Of a DNA stretch of 64,000 nucleotides, positions 43,827 through 52,429 are shown piece after piece. The position numbers and the translations under genes were made by a program. The DNA is from JAQVEM01 sp964610315. GTDB lineage: Bacteria > Actinomycetota > Humimicrobiia > Humimicrobiales > Humimicrobiaceae. The stretch's first letter is position 1, and each line of letters begins with the position of its first letter. The DNA lies in assembly GCA_964610315.1 (NCBI GenBank), contig CAZSVM010000015.1, positions 1 through 64,000 of the forward strand, written 5' to 3'. Under the pieces are notes generated by a model. It was given only the letters and a program-made list of their open reading frames with translations. It was not told where the DNA came from and made no database searches.

Positions 43827-43871
43827 TACTTTCCCCTTCCTGCATTACCTAAACTTATAACATTAATAATA

Positions 43872-44363
43872 TTAATTGACTTCCTGGTCTATTTTTCGTA
43901 AATTTTTAACCTGATCCGATGTTTTAAGCATTTTCAGACCTTCAACAGTGGCATTAACTATATTTAAAGCATTGGCGCTTCCCAGCGATTTAGTGAGAAT
44001 ATCCTTTACTCCGGCTAATTCCATTATTATTCTTACCGGCCCACCGGCTATTACTCCCTTACCATGAGATGCCGGCTTCATGAAGACATGTCCCGCTCCA
44101 TACCGGCCGTCAATCGGATAAGGTATGGTTCCATCAACCAGAGGCACCTTAAACATATTTTTTCTGGCATTATTTATAGCCTTCTGAATTGCAGTAGAAA
44201 CTTCATTGGCTTTACCAAAACCAATTCCTACCATACCATTCATATTACCTACTGCTACCAGGGCACTGAAACTGAATCTTCTACCACCCTTTACTACTTT
44301 GGCCACTCTATTTATTTTTATTACCTTTTCAGTTAATTCTATATCTTTAGAAACATCAACCAC
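43872..44363 (-). CDS. rpsE: 30S ribosomal protein S5
   Basis: An S5 of about 163 residues, important for translational fidelity. RVAKVVKGGRRFSFSALVAVG and GYGKANEVSTAIQKA-like helices, then HGKGVIAGGPVRIIMELAGVKDIL, are diagnostic. GTG at 44363 is chosen because GGAGG lies seven bases before it; a TTG three bases upstream is possible. The downstream rpmD is missing. Confidence 0.95.
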   Translation of the reverse strand: MVDVSKDIELTEKVIKINRVAKVVKGGRRFSFSALVAVGNMNGMVGIGFGKANEVSTAIQKAINNARKNMFKVPLVDGTIPYPIDGRYGAGHVFMKPASHGKGVIAGGPVRIIMELAGVKDILTKSLGSANALNIVNATVEGLKMLKTSDQVKNLRKIDQEVN

Positions 44364-44386
44364 CAAATATCCTCCTTAAATTAGGA

Positions 44387-44749
44387 TTAAAATTTCAATC
44401 CGCCTTTTCTTGCACCCTCAGCCATGGCTTTCACTCTTCCATGATACCGGTAGCCGCTTCTATCAAAAACCACTTCACTTATCTTTTTCTTCTTTGCCAC
44501 TTCAGCCAGGGCTTCACCGGTTCTAAAGCTTATACCTATCTTTCCCTTATCTCCATTTTTACTCTCTATATTTTTACTGGATATACTCACCAGTGTATTA
44601 CCGGTACTATCATCTACTATCTGCCCGTAAATATATTTATTACTTCGATAAACGGCAAGTCTAAGGTAATTATTTTTTCTCCTGATCTTATACCTGGTTC
44701 TCAATTTTCTCTTTAAACTTTTATCTTTTCTTTCAATTTTACTTTTCAC
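44387..44749 (-). CDS. rplR: 50S ribosomal protein L18
   Basis: A 120-residue L18 that binds 5S rRNA. YLRLAVYRSNKYIYGQIVDD and VVFDRSGYRYHGRVKAMAEGARKGGL are diagnostic (each cited in part). GTG start with GGAG seven bases before it. Confidence 0.96.
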   Translation of the reverse strand: MKSKIERKDKSLKRKLRTRYKIRRKNNYLRLAVYRSNKYIYGQIVDDSTGNTLVSISSKNIESKNGDKGKIGISFRTGEALAEVAKKKKISEVVFDRSGYRYHGRVKAMAEGARKGGLKF

Positions 44750-44767
44750 AAAATCTCCTGTAAGAAT

Positions 44768-45319
44768 TTAGGTACCGGAGGTTATAGCAGCTTTACCAAC
44801 TTTTCTTTTTATAACTTCATCTTCATACTTAATACCCTTACCCTTATAAGGCTCCGGTTTTCTTATACTTCTGATTTTGGCAGCTGTTTCTCCAACTGTT
44901 TGCTTATCTATTCCCTTAACTACAATAGTGGTGTTATCAGGAACATCAAAGGTTATTCCTTCCGGCGGATTTACCGTTATGGTATTGGAATAACCTACCG
45001 ATATTTCCAGGTTATCTCCTTTTTTAGCAACTCTATAACCTACTCCCACTATTTTTAGTGTTTTGCTAAAACCAGTGGTTACGCCTATAACCATGTTATT
45101 GATAAGACTTCTATAAAGCCCGTATTTAGCCCTATTTTCATTACTATTTGAAATGGGAATAACCGTGAGTTTGTTATCTTCCATATTTAATTTAACGGAA
45201 GCTTTATCAAGCTTCAAAGAAAGTTCCCCTATTTTTCCTTTTACATTGATATCATTACTATCTATCTTAATCTCCACATCTGATGGAATATTAATGGGCT
45301 TTTTCCCTATTCTTGACAC
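44768..45319 (-). CDS. rplF: 50S ribosomal protein L6
   Basis: A 183-residue L6 near the sarcin-ricin loop. SRIGKKPINIPSDVEIKI begins it, and the C-terminal IRSIRKPEPYKGKGIKYEDE is diagnostic. GTG start with AAAGGTG upstream. Confidence 0.97.
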   Translation of the reverse strand: MSRIGKKPINIPSDVEIKIDSNDINVKGKIGELSLKLDKASVKLNMEDNKLTVIPISNSNENRAKYGLYRSLINNMVIGVTTGFSKTLKIVGVGYRVAKKGDNLEISVGYSNTITVNPPEGITFDVPDNTTIVVKGIDKQTVGETAAKIRSIRKPEPYKGKGIKYEDEVIKRKVGKAAITSGT

Positions 45320-45334
45320 TTTTAATTCACCTTT

Positions 45335-45739
45335 CTACCATATATAGCATATTACTTCGCCGCCGACCTGCTGTTTTTTTGCATTTGCGCCGGTAAGCAC
45401 CCCTTTTGAGGTAGACAGTATAACCGTTCCCAATCCACCAAGAACCTGGGGGATTTCATCTTTCTGAGCATAAACCCTGAGTCCGGGCTTACTTATTCTT
45501 TTAAGCCCGCTTATACTGCATTTTTTATCATTACTGTATTTCAGATATATTTTAATTATGCCGCCGGGTCCTTCATCTTTACCGGTTTCATAACTTCTTA
45601 TATAACCTTCCTCACTCAATACTCTTGCTATTTCCATTTTGAGTTTCGAATAGGGTATATTAACATTATCCTTTTTAGCAATACAGCTATTCCGTACTCT
45701 GGTTAACATATCCGAAATAGGATCGGTAACTCCCGACAT
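45335..45739 (-). CDS. rpsH: 30S ribosomal protein S8
   Basis: A 134-residue S8. TDPISDMLTRVRNSCIAKKD begins it and STSKGVLTGANAKKQQVGGE ends its core. The ATG at 45739 is preferred over a TTG six codons earlier because AAGGAGG lies six bases before it and family proteins begin near MSGVTDP. Confidence 0.96.
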   Translation of the reverse strand: MSGVTDPISDMLTRVRNSCIAKKDNVNIPYSKLKMEIARVLSEEGYIRSYETGKDEGPGGIIKIYLKYSNDKKCSISGLKRISKPGLRVYAQKDEIPQVLGGLGTVILSTSKGVLTGANAKKQQVGGEVICYIW

Positions 45740-45750
45740 AAATCCTCCTT

Positions 45751-45936
45751 TTACCAACTGGACTTGGTTAGCCCAGGGATTTTTCCCTCATGTGCTAGTT
45801 CTCTAAGACAAATCCTGCACAACCCAAACTTTCTGAAATAACCTCTGGGCCTACCGCACCTAAAACAGCGGTTATATTTTCTGGTCTTATATTTATTTTC
45901 TCTTCTTTGTTTTTCTACAAGTGCTTTCTTAGCCAA
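45751..45936 (-). CDS. rpsN: 30S ribosomal protein S14 type Z
   Basis: A 61-residue zinc form of S14. KYNRCFRCGRPRGYFRKFGLCRICLRELAH has the two CxxC pairs for zinc (cited in part). TTG start with AAGGAG upstream. It lies between rplE and rpsH. Confidence 0.96.
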   Translation of the reverse strand: MAKKALVEKQRRENKYKTRKYNRCFRCGRPRGYFRKFGLCRICLRELAHEGKIPGLTKSSW

Positions 45937-45962
45937 TAAATGTCTCCTTGGACTTTAACTTT

Positions 45963-46505
45963 TTATTTTTTAAATGGAAATCCAAATTCCTCCAGTAAAG
46001 ATAGTGCCTCTTCATCATTTCTGGCATCGGTGGCTATGGTTATATTCATACCTTTTACACTCAAAATACTATCATAGTTTACTTCCGGGAAAATTAACTG
46101 TTCCTTTATTCCAATAGTATAATTTCCATGGCCGTCAAAACTTTTTTTAGAGAGACCCCTGAAATCTCTAATTCTGGGAATGGCTACATTTAACAGTCTA
46201 TCTAAAAATTCATACATTCTCTTTCCCCTTAAGGTAACCATACACCCAATAGGGTTCCCCTCTCTTAGTTTAAATCCGGCAATTGATTTTCTGGCTTTGG
46301 TTACGATAGGTTTCTGCCCTGTAATCACAGCCAGATCCTGACTGGCAGATTCCAATTCCTTTATATTCTGAGTGGCGGAACCCACCCCCATATTTACGCA
46401 AATCTTCTTTATTCTGGGTACTTCCATTACATTTTTAAATTTATGTTCTTTTAATATTTTAGGAATAATCTCTTTTTTATATTTTTCTTTTAATCTAGGC
46501 TCCAT
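45963..46505 (-). CDS. rplE: 50S ribosomal protein L5
   Basis: A 180-residue L5 that binds 5S rRNA and contacts P-site tRNA. RLKEKYKKEIIPKILKEHKF starts the family match; RKSIAGFKLREGNPIGCMVTLRG is diagnostic. ATG at 46505 with GGTGAT before it gives a normal length; the longer frame to 46571 would overlap rplX by 44 bases and adds an unmatched head. Confidence 0.94.
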   Translation of the reverse strand: MEPRLKEKYKKEIIPKILKEHKFKNVMEVPRIKKICVNMGVGSATQNIKELESASQDLAVITGQKPIVTKARKSIAGFKLREGNPIGCMVTLRGKRMYEFLDRLLNVAIPRIRDFRGLSKKSFDGHGNYTIGIKEQLIFPEVNYDSILSVKGMNITIATDARNDEEALSLLEEFGFPFKK

Positions 46506-46527
46506 TAATATCACCAAAAACCTGTTT

Positions 46528-46839
46528 TTAAATTTCCTGGCTGCACTTTCTGCATATTCTTGCCTTTTCACCTGACTCTTTAATTTTGAAACCTGTCCTT
46601 ACCGCTTTTCCACAATTAGGACATACCAGCTTAACATTCGATATCCTAATTGGTCCTTCTTTTTTTAGAATACCGCCCGGCTTAGTCTGGTCTTTCTGCC
46701 TCATATGTTTATTTACAATATTAATTCCTTCAACATATAGTCTATTTTTTGAAGACTCTATCCGCAGTACTTTTCCGGTTTTTCCTCTGTCTTTCCCTTT
46801 TATTACTTCAATTTTGTCATTTTTCTTTATTTTTAACAT
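46528..46839 (-). CDS. rplX: 50S ribosomal protein L24
   Basis: A 103-residue L24 with the KOW motif KNDKIEVIKGKDRGKTGKV. The C-terminal CPNCGKAVRTGFKI...CRKC carries two CxxC pairs that could bind zinc, as in several bacterial lineages. It is an assembly initiator of the 50S subunit. Confidence 0.95.
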   Translation of the reverse strand: MLKIKKNDKIEVIKGKDRGKTGKVLRIESSKNRLYVEGINIVNKHMRQKDQTKPGGILKKEGPIRISNVKLVCPNCGKAVRTGFKIKESGEKARICRKCSQEI

Positions 46840-46864
46840 TTCTTAGACTCCACTCATGTCCTCA

Positions 46865-47233
46865 CTAAATTACTTCCGGTGACAGCGAAATTATCTTCAT
46901 AAAATTTTTATCTCTAAGTTCCCTGGCCACCGGCCCAAATATCCTGGTCCCCCGGGGATTATTCTGCGCATCTATAATAACGGCAGCATTATCATCAAAC
47001 CTTACATAAGAGCCATCCGTTCTCCTGAATGTCTTCTTTGACCTGACCAGTACCGCTTTTACAACGTCACTTTTTTTTACTACTCCTCCAGGGTTTGCGT
47101 CTTTTACAGCAGCAATAAATATATCTCCGACACGGGCATATCTTTTCCCGGAACCTCCCAAAACTCTTATGCATTCAACTTCCCGTGCGCCGGTATTATC
47201 AGCCACATTTACTCTACTTTCAGCTTGAATCAT
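46865..47233 (-). CDS. rplN: 50S ribosomal protein L14
   Basis: A 122-residue L14 at the subunit interface. MIQAESRVNVADNTGAREVE begins it and RGTRIFGPVARELRDKNFMKI ends it. ATG at 47233 gives the family start MIQ with GAGG eight bases upstream; the TTG two codons earlier is not needed. Confidence 0.96.
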   Translation of the reverse strand: MIQAESRVNVADNTGAREVECIRVLGGSGKRYARVGDIFIAAVKDANPGGVVKKSDVVKAVLVRSKKTFRRTDGSYVRFDDNAAVIIDAQNNPRGTRIFGPVARELRDKNFMKIISLSPEVI

Positions 47234-47247
47234 TTCCAAATCCCTCT

Positions 47248-47502
47248 TTATTCAGCCTTCTTTATCACCTCTACCAGCCTCCAGCGTTTGGTTTTACTAA
47301 GAGGTCTGGTTTCGGAGATTCTTATCACATCACCTATTTTACAATTACCTTCAGGATCATGTACTTTTAGTTTCCTTACTTTCCTTAAAATTTTTTTATA
47401 TAAAGGGTGCTTATAATGAGACTCTACGGCCACAACCACTGTTTTATCCATCCTGTCACTCACAACTGTTCCCACTCTTATTTTCACTTTTCCTTTTTCC
47501 AA
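47248..47502 (-). CDS. rpsQ: 30S ribosomal protein S17
   Basis: An 84-residue S17. VGTVVSDRMDKTVVVAVESHYKHPLYKK and GDVIRISETRPLSKTKRWRL are diagnostic (cited in part). The start is TTG with GGGGG about seven bases before it; no in-frame ATG is available. Confidence 0.95.
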   Translation of the reverse strand: MEKGKVKIRVGTVVSDRMDKTVVVAVESHYKHPLYKKILRKVRKLKVHDPEGNCKIGDVIRISETRPLSKTKRWRLVEVIKKAE

Positions 47503-47513
47503 AAATTTCCCCC

Positions 47514-47771
47514 TTATTTCTTTATGCCGATTTTCCCGGTTTTCTTATTGTTCCTTGTGCCAGTTTCTTCTTTATTTTTTTCATTAAGCTCCTTCTCTCT
47601 AAGCAGTGTTTCTACTCTGGCAATATCTTTTCTTAAATTTCGTATTTTTATAAGGTTTTCTAATTGTCCGGTAGCTTTTTGAAACTTTAAATTAAAAAGA
47701 TTCTTTTTTATTTCCGTAAGTTTTGTCTCTAATTCCTCTTTGGTTTGCTCTCTTATCTCGTTTATTTTCAT
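47514..47771 (-). CDS. rpmC: 50S ribosomal protein L29
   Basis: An 85-residue L29 near the tunnel exit. MKINEIREQTKEELETKLTE and NLFNLKFQKATGQLENLIKI match the family, and ARVETLLREKEL ends the normal length. A lysine/asparagine-rich tail of about 20 residues (KNKEETGTRNNKKTGKIGIKK) extends past it. Confidence 0.94.
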   Translation of the reverse strand: MKINEIREQTKEELETKLTEIKKNLFNLKFQKATGQLENLIKIRNLRKDIARVETLLREKELNEKNKEETGTRNNKKTGKIGIKK

Positions 47772-47786
47772 CTTTTACCTGATCTT

Positions 47787-48206
47787 TTATAGTTCTTCGT
47801 AAACAAACTTTGTTTTTATGGATAATTTATTAGAAGCTAACCTAATGGCCTCCTTGGCAACTTCCATACTGACACCCGAAATCTCAAATAATATCTTGCC
47901 GGGCTTAACTACGGCAACCCAATTTTCAGGAGCTCCCTTTCCTCCACCCATACGGGTTTCGGCTGGCTTTTTGGTCACCGGTTTATGAGGAAAAACGTTT
48001 ATCCACACTTTTCCCCCTCTTTTTATATATCTGGTCAGGGCTACCCTGGCCGCTTCCAGCTGCCGGCTGGTCAGCCAGCCGGATTCCAGTGCCTGCAGCC
48101 CATACTCTCCGAAATAGAGCTTGGTGCCGCCTTTGGCTTTGCCTTTCATTCTATCTCTCTGTACTTTTCTATATTTTACTCTTTTGGGCATTAACATTGC
48201 TGCCAT
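47787..48206 (-). CDS. rplP: 50S ribosomal protein L16
   Basis: A 139-residue L16 near the A site. MLMPKRVKYRKVQRDRMKGK and EAARVALTRYIKRGGKVWIN are diagnostic. The ATG three codons before MLMPKR is used because AGGAG lies six bases upstream of it. Confidence 0.96.
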   Translation of the reverse strand: MAAMLMPKRVKYRKVQRDRMKGKAKGGTKLYFGEYGLQALESGWLTSRQLEAARVALTRYIKRGGKVWINVFPHKPVTKKPAETRMGGGKGAPENWVAVVKPGKILFEISGVSMEVAKEAIRLASNKLSIKTKFVYEEL

Positions 48207-48221
48207 TGTTGTCTCCTAATC

Positions 48222-48911
48222 CTAAACTTTTTCTACTTTCTTATTCTCTTTTTCCAGCTGCTTTCCTTCTTTTGCTTCTTCCTCATCCAATATGATATCT
48301 CCCAGGTATATCCATACCTTAACTCCAATTTTACCGAAAGTGGTATTGGCTTCTGCAAATCCATAATCAATATTTGCCCTGAGGGTATGAAGGGGAACTC
48401 TTCCTTCCCGATACCATTCGGTCCTGGCCATTTCCGCCCCCCCTAATCTTCCCGCGCACTGGACTCTTATGCCTTTCGCACCGGCTTTTATGCATAATGA
48501 AACTGCTTTTTTCATGGCTTTTCTAAAACTAACTCTTCCCACCAGTTGGGAAGCAATACTTTCGGCCACTAATTTTGCAATAAGCTCAGGCTTTTTTATT
48601 TCTATTATATTCAGCTGGATAATGCTGCCTGTTCTCTTTTCTATTAAATCTCTGATATCATTAATAGTTGCCCCTCTTCTTCCTATAACTATTCCCGGCT
48701 TGGAAGTGTACATATCTACTTTTACTTCCTCTTCCGTTCTTTCGATCTCGATCTTCGAAATTCCTGCGTTCCCAAGCTGTTCTTCGATTATATTTCTTAT
48801 GATTATATCTTCCTTAAGAAGTTTGGCATAATCTTTCGAAGCAAACCACCTGGATTGCCAATTCCGGTTAATTTCAATTCTAAGCCCATTAGGATTTACC
48901 TTTTGTCCCAT
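48222..48911 (-). CDS. rpsC: 30S ribosomal protein S3
   Basis: A 229-residue S3 at the mRNA entry site. MGQKVNPNGLRIEINRNWQS starts the family match; GRRGATINDIRDLIEK is the KH RNA-binding motif. ATG at 48911 is one base after the rplV stop, with GGAGGATTAGG upstream; a start at 48944 would overlap rplV with an unmatched head. Confidence 0.96.
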   Translation of the reverse strand: MGQKVNPNGLRIEINRNWQSRWFASKDYAKLLKEDIIIRNIIEEQLGNAGISKIEIERTEEEVKVDMYTSKPGIVIGRRGATINDIRDLIEKRTGSIIQLNIIEIKKPELIAKLVAESIASQLVGRVSFRKAMKKAVSLCIKAGAKGIRVQCAGRLGGAEMARTEWYREGRVPLHTLRANIDYGFAEANTTFGKIGVKVWIYLGDIILDEEEAKEGKQLEKENKKVEKV

Positions 48912-48912
48912 C

Positions 48913-49260
48913 CTAATCCTCCTTTTCCTTTCCGTCGGACACATAAATCGATATATGAGCAGTTCTTTTTCTTATCCTGGTGGCTCTGCCCCTGGCTCTT
49001 GGCTTGAATCTTTTTAAAGTCGGCCCTTCATTTACCAGTATTTTCGTAATAAATAAATCTTCCTCTTTCATTTTATGATTTTCGGTTGCATTGGATACGG
49101 CACTCTGTATAGCTTTCTTTACCACTACTGCTGCTGCTTTAGGAGTTAAAGACAATATATCTATGCTATCCTCTATCGATTTTGACTTTATCATATCCAC
49201 CACATATTTTATTTTTCTGGGCGACATTCTTATATATTTTTCAACAGCCCTAGCTTCCAA
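48913..49260 (-). CDS. rplV: 50S ribosomal protein L22
   Basis: A 115-residue L22 lining the exit tunnel. EARAVEKYIRMSPRKIKYVVDMI and the tunnel hairpin GPTLKRFKPRARGRATRIRKR are diagnostic (cited in part). TTG start with GGAGG about nine bases before it; no in-frame ATG precedes the match. Confidence 0.95.
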   Translation of the reverse strand: MEARAVEKYIRMSPRKIKYVVDMIKSKSIEDSIDILSLTPKAAAVVVKKAIQSAVSNATENHKMKEEDLFITKILVNEGPTLKRFKPRARGRATRIRKRTAHISIYVSDGKEKED

Positions 49261-49295
49261 GGCACTTAACCTCCTCTTAAACTACTCCAAATCAC

Positions 49296-49589
49296 TTATT
49301 TCTTGACAGTAGTAACTTTTTCACTTTTTCCTTTATAGACATGAGGTCTAATAGATCTGGTAGGTGCGAATTCTCCCAGCTTATGGCCAACCATCGATTC
49401 TGATATAAATACGGGAATATGCCTTCTTCCGTCATGAACAGCTATGGTATGCCCTACCATTTCCGGGAAAATAGTCGAACTTCTGGACCAGGTTTTTATA
49501 ATTTTCTTCTCTCCCGATTCATTTAATCCATTTATTTTTTTTAATAATTTTTCCTCAATAAAAGGCCCTTTTTTTAAAGACCTTGACAC
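49296..49589 (-). CDS. rpsS: 30S ribosomal protein S19
   Basis: A 97-residue S19 in the 30S head. SRSLKKGPFIEEKLLKKI and IKTWSRSSTIFPEMVGHTIAVHDG with KLGEFAPTR are diagnostic (cited in part). GTG start with GGAGGA before it. Confidence 0.97.
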   Translation of the reverse strand: MSRSLKKGPFIEEKLLKKINGLNESGEKKIIKTWSRSSTIFPEMVGHTIAVHDGRRHIPVFISESMVGHKLGEFAPTRSIRPHVYKGKSEKVTTVKK

Positions 49590-49623
49590 TTTAGTCCTCC
49601 TCTAAATGTAAAAATTAAAAAGT

Positions 49624-50454
49624 CTACTTGTTCCTTCTCCTGATTATATATCTGTCATTTTTATTATTTTTCTTTCTGGTTCTATAACCCAGCGTTGGTT
49701 TACCCCAGGGAGTAACCGGATTTCTTCCTGCACTTTTATTCTTACCTTCTCCTCCTCCATGAGGATGATCTATAGGATTCATTGCCGTTCCTCTGACCGC
49801 CGGCCTTATTCCCAGCCATCTTTTTCTCCCTGCTTTTCCCAGTTGAATTATTTCATGGGTTGTATTTCCAACCTGACCAATACATGCTTTGCAATCTATT
49901 CCTACCAATCTCACTTCACCTGAAGGAAGCTTTATGCTGGCATACCTGCCTTCTTTTGCCAGGAGCTGGGCATTTGCTCCTGCTGATCTTGCCAGTTCCG
50001 CCCCTTTACCTTTCTTTAGTTCTATGTTGTGAATTATGGTTCCCACCGGAATATTCTTTAAGGGCAGAGCATTACCTGCTTTAATGTCAACCTTTTCCCC
50101 TGACATTAATATATCTCCCACTTTTAATTTCAGGGGTGCAATTATATAGCTTTTTTTACCATCCCTATAGCTAAGTAAAGCAATTCTGGCACTTCTATTG
50201 GGATCATATTCAATAGCTTCCACTCTGGCTGGAATATCATCTTTTAATCTCTTAAAATCTATAATTCTATATAATCTTTTATGTCCTCCACCACTATGCC
50301 TTCTGGTAATCCTTCCATTATTATTTCTCCCGGACTCTTTTTTTAAAGGTCTGGTTAATGATTTCTCCGGTTTTTTCCCTGTTAAAACAGAAAAATCGGA
50401 AACTGTTCCGAATCTTCTGCCCGGAGTGGTGGGTTTATATTTCTTAACGGCCAA
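49624..50454 (-). CDS. rplB: 50S ribosomal protein L2
   Basis: A 276-residue L2 near the peptidyl-transferase centre. AVKKYKPTTPGRRFGTVSDF begins it; RGTAMNPIDHPHGGGEGKN holds the conserved catalytic-site histidine region. The TTG at 50454 gives the family start and lies eight bases after GGGAGG; a TTG two codons upstream is too close to that site. Confidence 0.96.
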   Translation of the reverse strand: MAVKKYKPTTPGRRFGTVSDFSVLTGKKPEKSLTRPLKKESGRNNNGRITRRHSGGGHKRLYRIIDFKRLKDDIPARVEAIEYDPNRSARIALLSYRDGKKSYIIAPLKLKVGDILMSGEKVDIKAGNALPLKNIPVGTIIHNIELKKGKGAELARSAGANAQLLAKEGRYASIKLPSGEVRLVGIDCKACIGQVGNTTHEIIQLGKAGRKRWLGIRPAVRGTAMNPIDHPHGGGEGKNKSAGRNPVTPWGKPTLGYRTRKKNNKNDRYIIRRRNK

Positions 50455-50474
50455 CTTCAATACCTCCCATCAAA

Positions 50475-50762
50475 TCAGACCGACTCAAAGAAATCGATCT
50501 TGTCCTTTTTGCCAAGGGTAACTACAGCTCTTTTTTTCCGTGAACTGGTACCCGTAGATCTCCCCAATCTTTTTGGCTTGGATTTGACACTCATAGTATT
50601 TATTTTTAAAACTTTAACTTTAAATATCTCTTCTATTGCTCTTTTTATTTCACTTTTTTTTGCTCTAATATCAACAAAAAAAGAATACCTTTTACTCTGA
50701 ACCCCGGCATAACTTTTTTCTGATACAACCGGAGAAAGTATTATATCTCTAGGATCTTCCAT
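50475..50762 (-). CDS. rplW: 50S ribosomal protein L23
   Basis: A 95-residue L23, the tunnel-exit docking site for trigger factor and SRP. PRDIILSPVVSEKSYAGVQS and FVDIRAKKSEIKRAIEEIF match the family. It overlaps the rplD stop by 14 bases. Confidence 0.96.
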   Translation of the reverse strand: MEDPRDIILSPVVSEKSYAGVQSKRYSFFVDIRAKKSEIKRAIEEIFKVKVLKINTMSVKSKPKRLGRSTGTSSRKKRAVVTLGKKDKIDFFESV

Positions 50763-51387
50763 TGCTTAACCTCTTAATAAAATCATTCAGAGAACTTTTA
50801 GTAAAAACGATATAATCTGCTATTAACATAATATAAGTATTTAAACCTCTGGCGCTTTCCACCACAACATTTCCTATATTCCTAAAGGATTTTACTTCAT
50901 TATTATTCAAATCATCAAAAACAATCAGTACCTTATCTTTATCCAGATTAAGTTTTTTCAGTATTTTAGATGCTTTTTTAGTTTCCGGATTCTTAAAATT
51001 CAATTTGTCCAATACAATAATTTTTTTATCCTTAAACTTCTCCGACAACGCCATTAACTTGGACTGCTTTATCACCTTTTTATTCAATTTAAAAGAATAA
51101 TCTCTGGGTTTGGGCCCAAAAACTATTCCTCCGCCTCTCCATAGCGGTGATCTATTGGAACCTGCCCGGGCATTACCGGTACCTTTTTGTCTCCAGGGCT
51201 TTTTACCCCCACCTCTTACTTCACTTCTATCTTTGGTTTTATGTGTTCCGGATCTTAGAGAAGCAAGATACCTCCTCACTTCCTGATATAATATCTCGGA
51301 ATTTATCTTACTATTAACTATTTCACTGGATATATTTATTTTTTCTAATTCTTTACCGTCAGGACCTATCACACTCAAACTACTCAT
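50749..51387 (-). CDS. rplD: 50S ribosomal protein L4
   Basis: A 212-residue L4 with a tunnel loop: RSEVRGGGKKPWRQKGTGNARAGS and SPLWRGGGIVFGPKPRDYSFKLNKK (cited in part). The family often also regulates the S10 operon by binding its leader. Its stop overlaps rplW. Confidence 0.96.
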   Translation of the reverse strand: MSSLSVIGPDGKELEKINISSEIVNSKINSEILYQEVRRYLASLRSGTHKTKDRSEVRGGGKKPWRQKGTGNARAGSNRSPLWRGGGIVFGPKPRDYSFKLNKKVIKQSKLMALSEKFKDKKIIVLDKLNFKNPETKKASKILKKLNLDKDKVLIVFDDLNNNEVKSFRNIGNVVVESARGLNTYIMLIADYIVFTKSSLNDFIKRLSNGRS

Positions 51388-51411
51388 CTGATTCTCCCAA
51401 AAAACAATCGA

Positions 51412-52035
51412 TTAAACCTTCTTTAAAAAAACTAAACTGCCTTTAGCACCCGGAACGCTGCCCTTAACTAAGATTAAATTCTGGTCTTCAATAATATCAA
51501 TTATTTCCGAGCCGCGGATAGTAACCCTGCTGCCGCCCATTCTTCCGGGCATTTTCTTGCCTTTTGCTATCCTCGAAGGAGTGGCACACATTCCAACCGA
51601 ACCCGGTATTCTATGAGAATGGGAGCCATGGGTCATTCTTCCCCTGTGAAAACCATGTCTCTTTATTACCCCAGCAAATCCTTTGCCCTTGCTGTTACCG
51701 GTTATTTTTATTTTATCTCCTATTTTAAAAACTTTAACATCCAGGCTGTCACCAGGTTTATACTCCTGATCAAACTCATCCACCCTGATTTCCCTCAGAT
51801 ATTTCTTCAAATCCAATTTATTTTTGGTAAATTCGCCTTTATGCGGGTTGGCAGCCTTTTTATCCTTAATTTTGCCAAAACCTACTTTTAGTGCTTTATA
51901 CCCATCTTTTTTATCATCTTTAACTTGAATTATCACACATTGTTCGGCTTCGATTGCGGTGACATACAGCGCATTTCCATTCTCACCAAATATCTGGGTA
52001 CATCCAAGTTTTTTACCGAATATCGCACTTATCAT
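51412..52035 (-). CDS. rplC: 50S ribosomal protein L3
   Basis: A 207-residue L3 near the peptidyl-transferase centre. GKKLGCTQIFGENGNALYVT begins it; GFAGVIKRHGFHRGRMTHGSHSHR and PGRMGGSRVTIRGSEI are diagnostic (cited in part). The Shine-Dalgarno is weak, so translation may depend on coupling to rpsJ upstream. Confidence 0.96.
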   Translation of the reverse strand: MISAIFGKKLGCTQIFGENGNALYVTAIEAEQCVIIQVKDDKKDGYKALKVGFGKIKDKKAANPHKGEFTKNKLDLKKYLREIRVDEFDQEYKPGDSLDVKVFKIGDKIKITGNSKGKGFAGVIKRHGFHRGRMTHGSHSHRIPGSVGMCATPSRIAKGKKMPGRMGGSRVTIRGSEIIDIIEDQNLILVKGSVPGAKGSLVFLKKV

Positions 52036-52075
52036 CTTTACATCACTTTCCGGGAAACATTTTCTTTTGCTTCCA

Positions 52076-52396
52076 TCAGGATTTTATTTCTATGCCCACT
52101 CCTGCCGGTAAACTCAACCTCATTAGTAAATCTACTGTTTTAGGGGTAGGATCAATAATATCTATGAGTCTTTTATGGGTCCTTATTTCAAAATGTTCCC
52201 TCGAATCTTTATTTACATGAGGAGATCTTATAACACAATATACATTTTTTTTATTGGGCAGCGGAATCGGGCCAGAAACTTTTGCACCTGAATTTTCGAC
52301 CGTCTCTACTATTTTTTTAGCCGAACGATCTATTACTTCATGGTCATAAGCTTTTAATTTTATTCTAATTTTCTGACCTAATTTACCTGCTGTCAT
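52076..52396 (-). CDS. rpsJ: 30S ribosomal protein S10
   Basis: A 106-residue S10 (NusE), also a transcription antitermination partner. KIRIKLKAYDHEVIDRSAKKIVE and SREHFEIRTHKRLIDII are diagnostic (cited in part). It opens the S10 cluster 33 bases after tuf, so transcription probably continues from the str operon. Confidence 0.97.
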   Translation of the reverse strand: MTAGKLGQKIRIKLKAYDHEVIDRSAKKIVETVENSGAKVSGPIPLPNKKNVYCVIRSPHVNKDSREHFEIRTHKRLIDIIDPTPKTVDLLMRLSLPAGVGIEIKS

Positions 52397-52429
52397 TACT
52401 GTCCCTCCTGCTTCTTACCTTCCTTCTCC

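Noticed and set aside
46506..46571. Longer rplE start
   Set aside because: The head overlaps rplX and is not conserved.
48912..48944. Longer rpsC start
   Set aside because: The head overlaps rplV and does not match S3; MGQKVNP is the family start.
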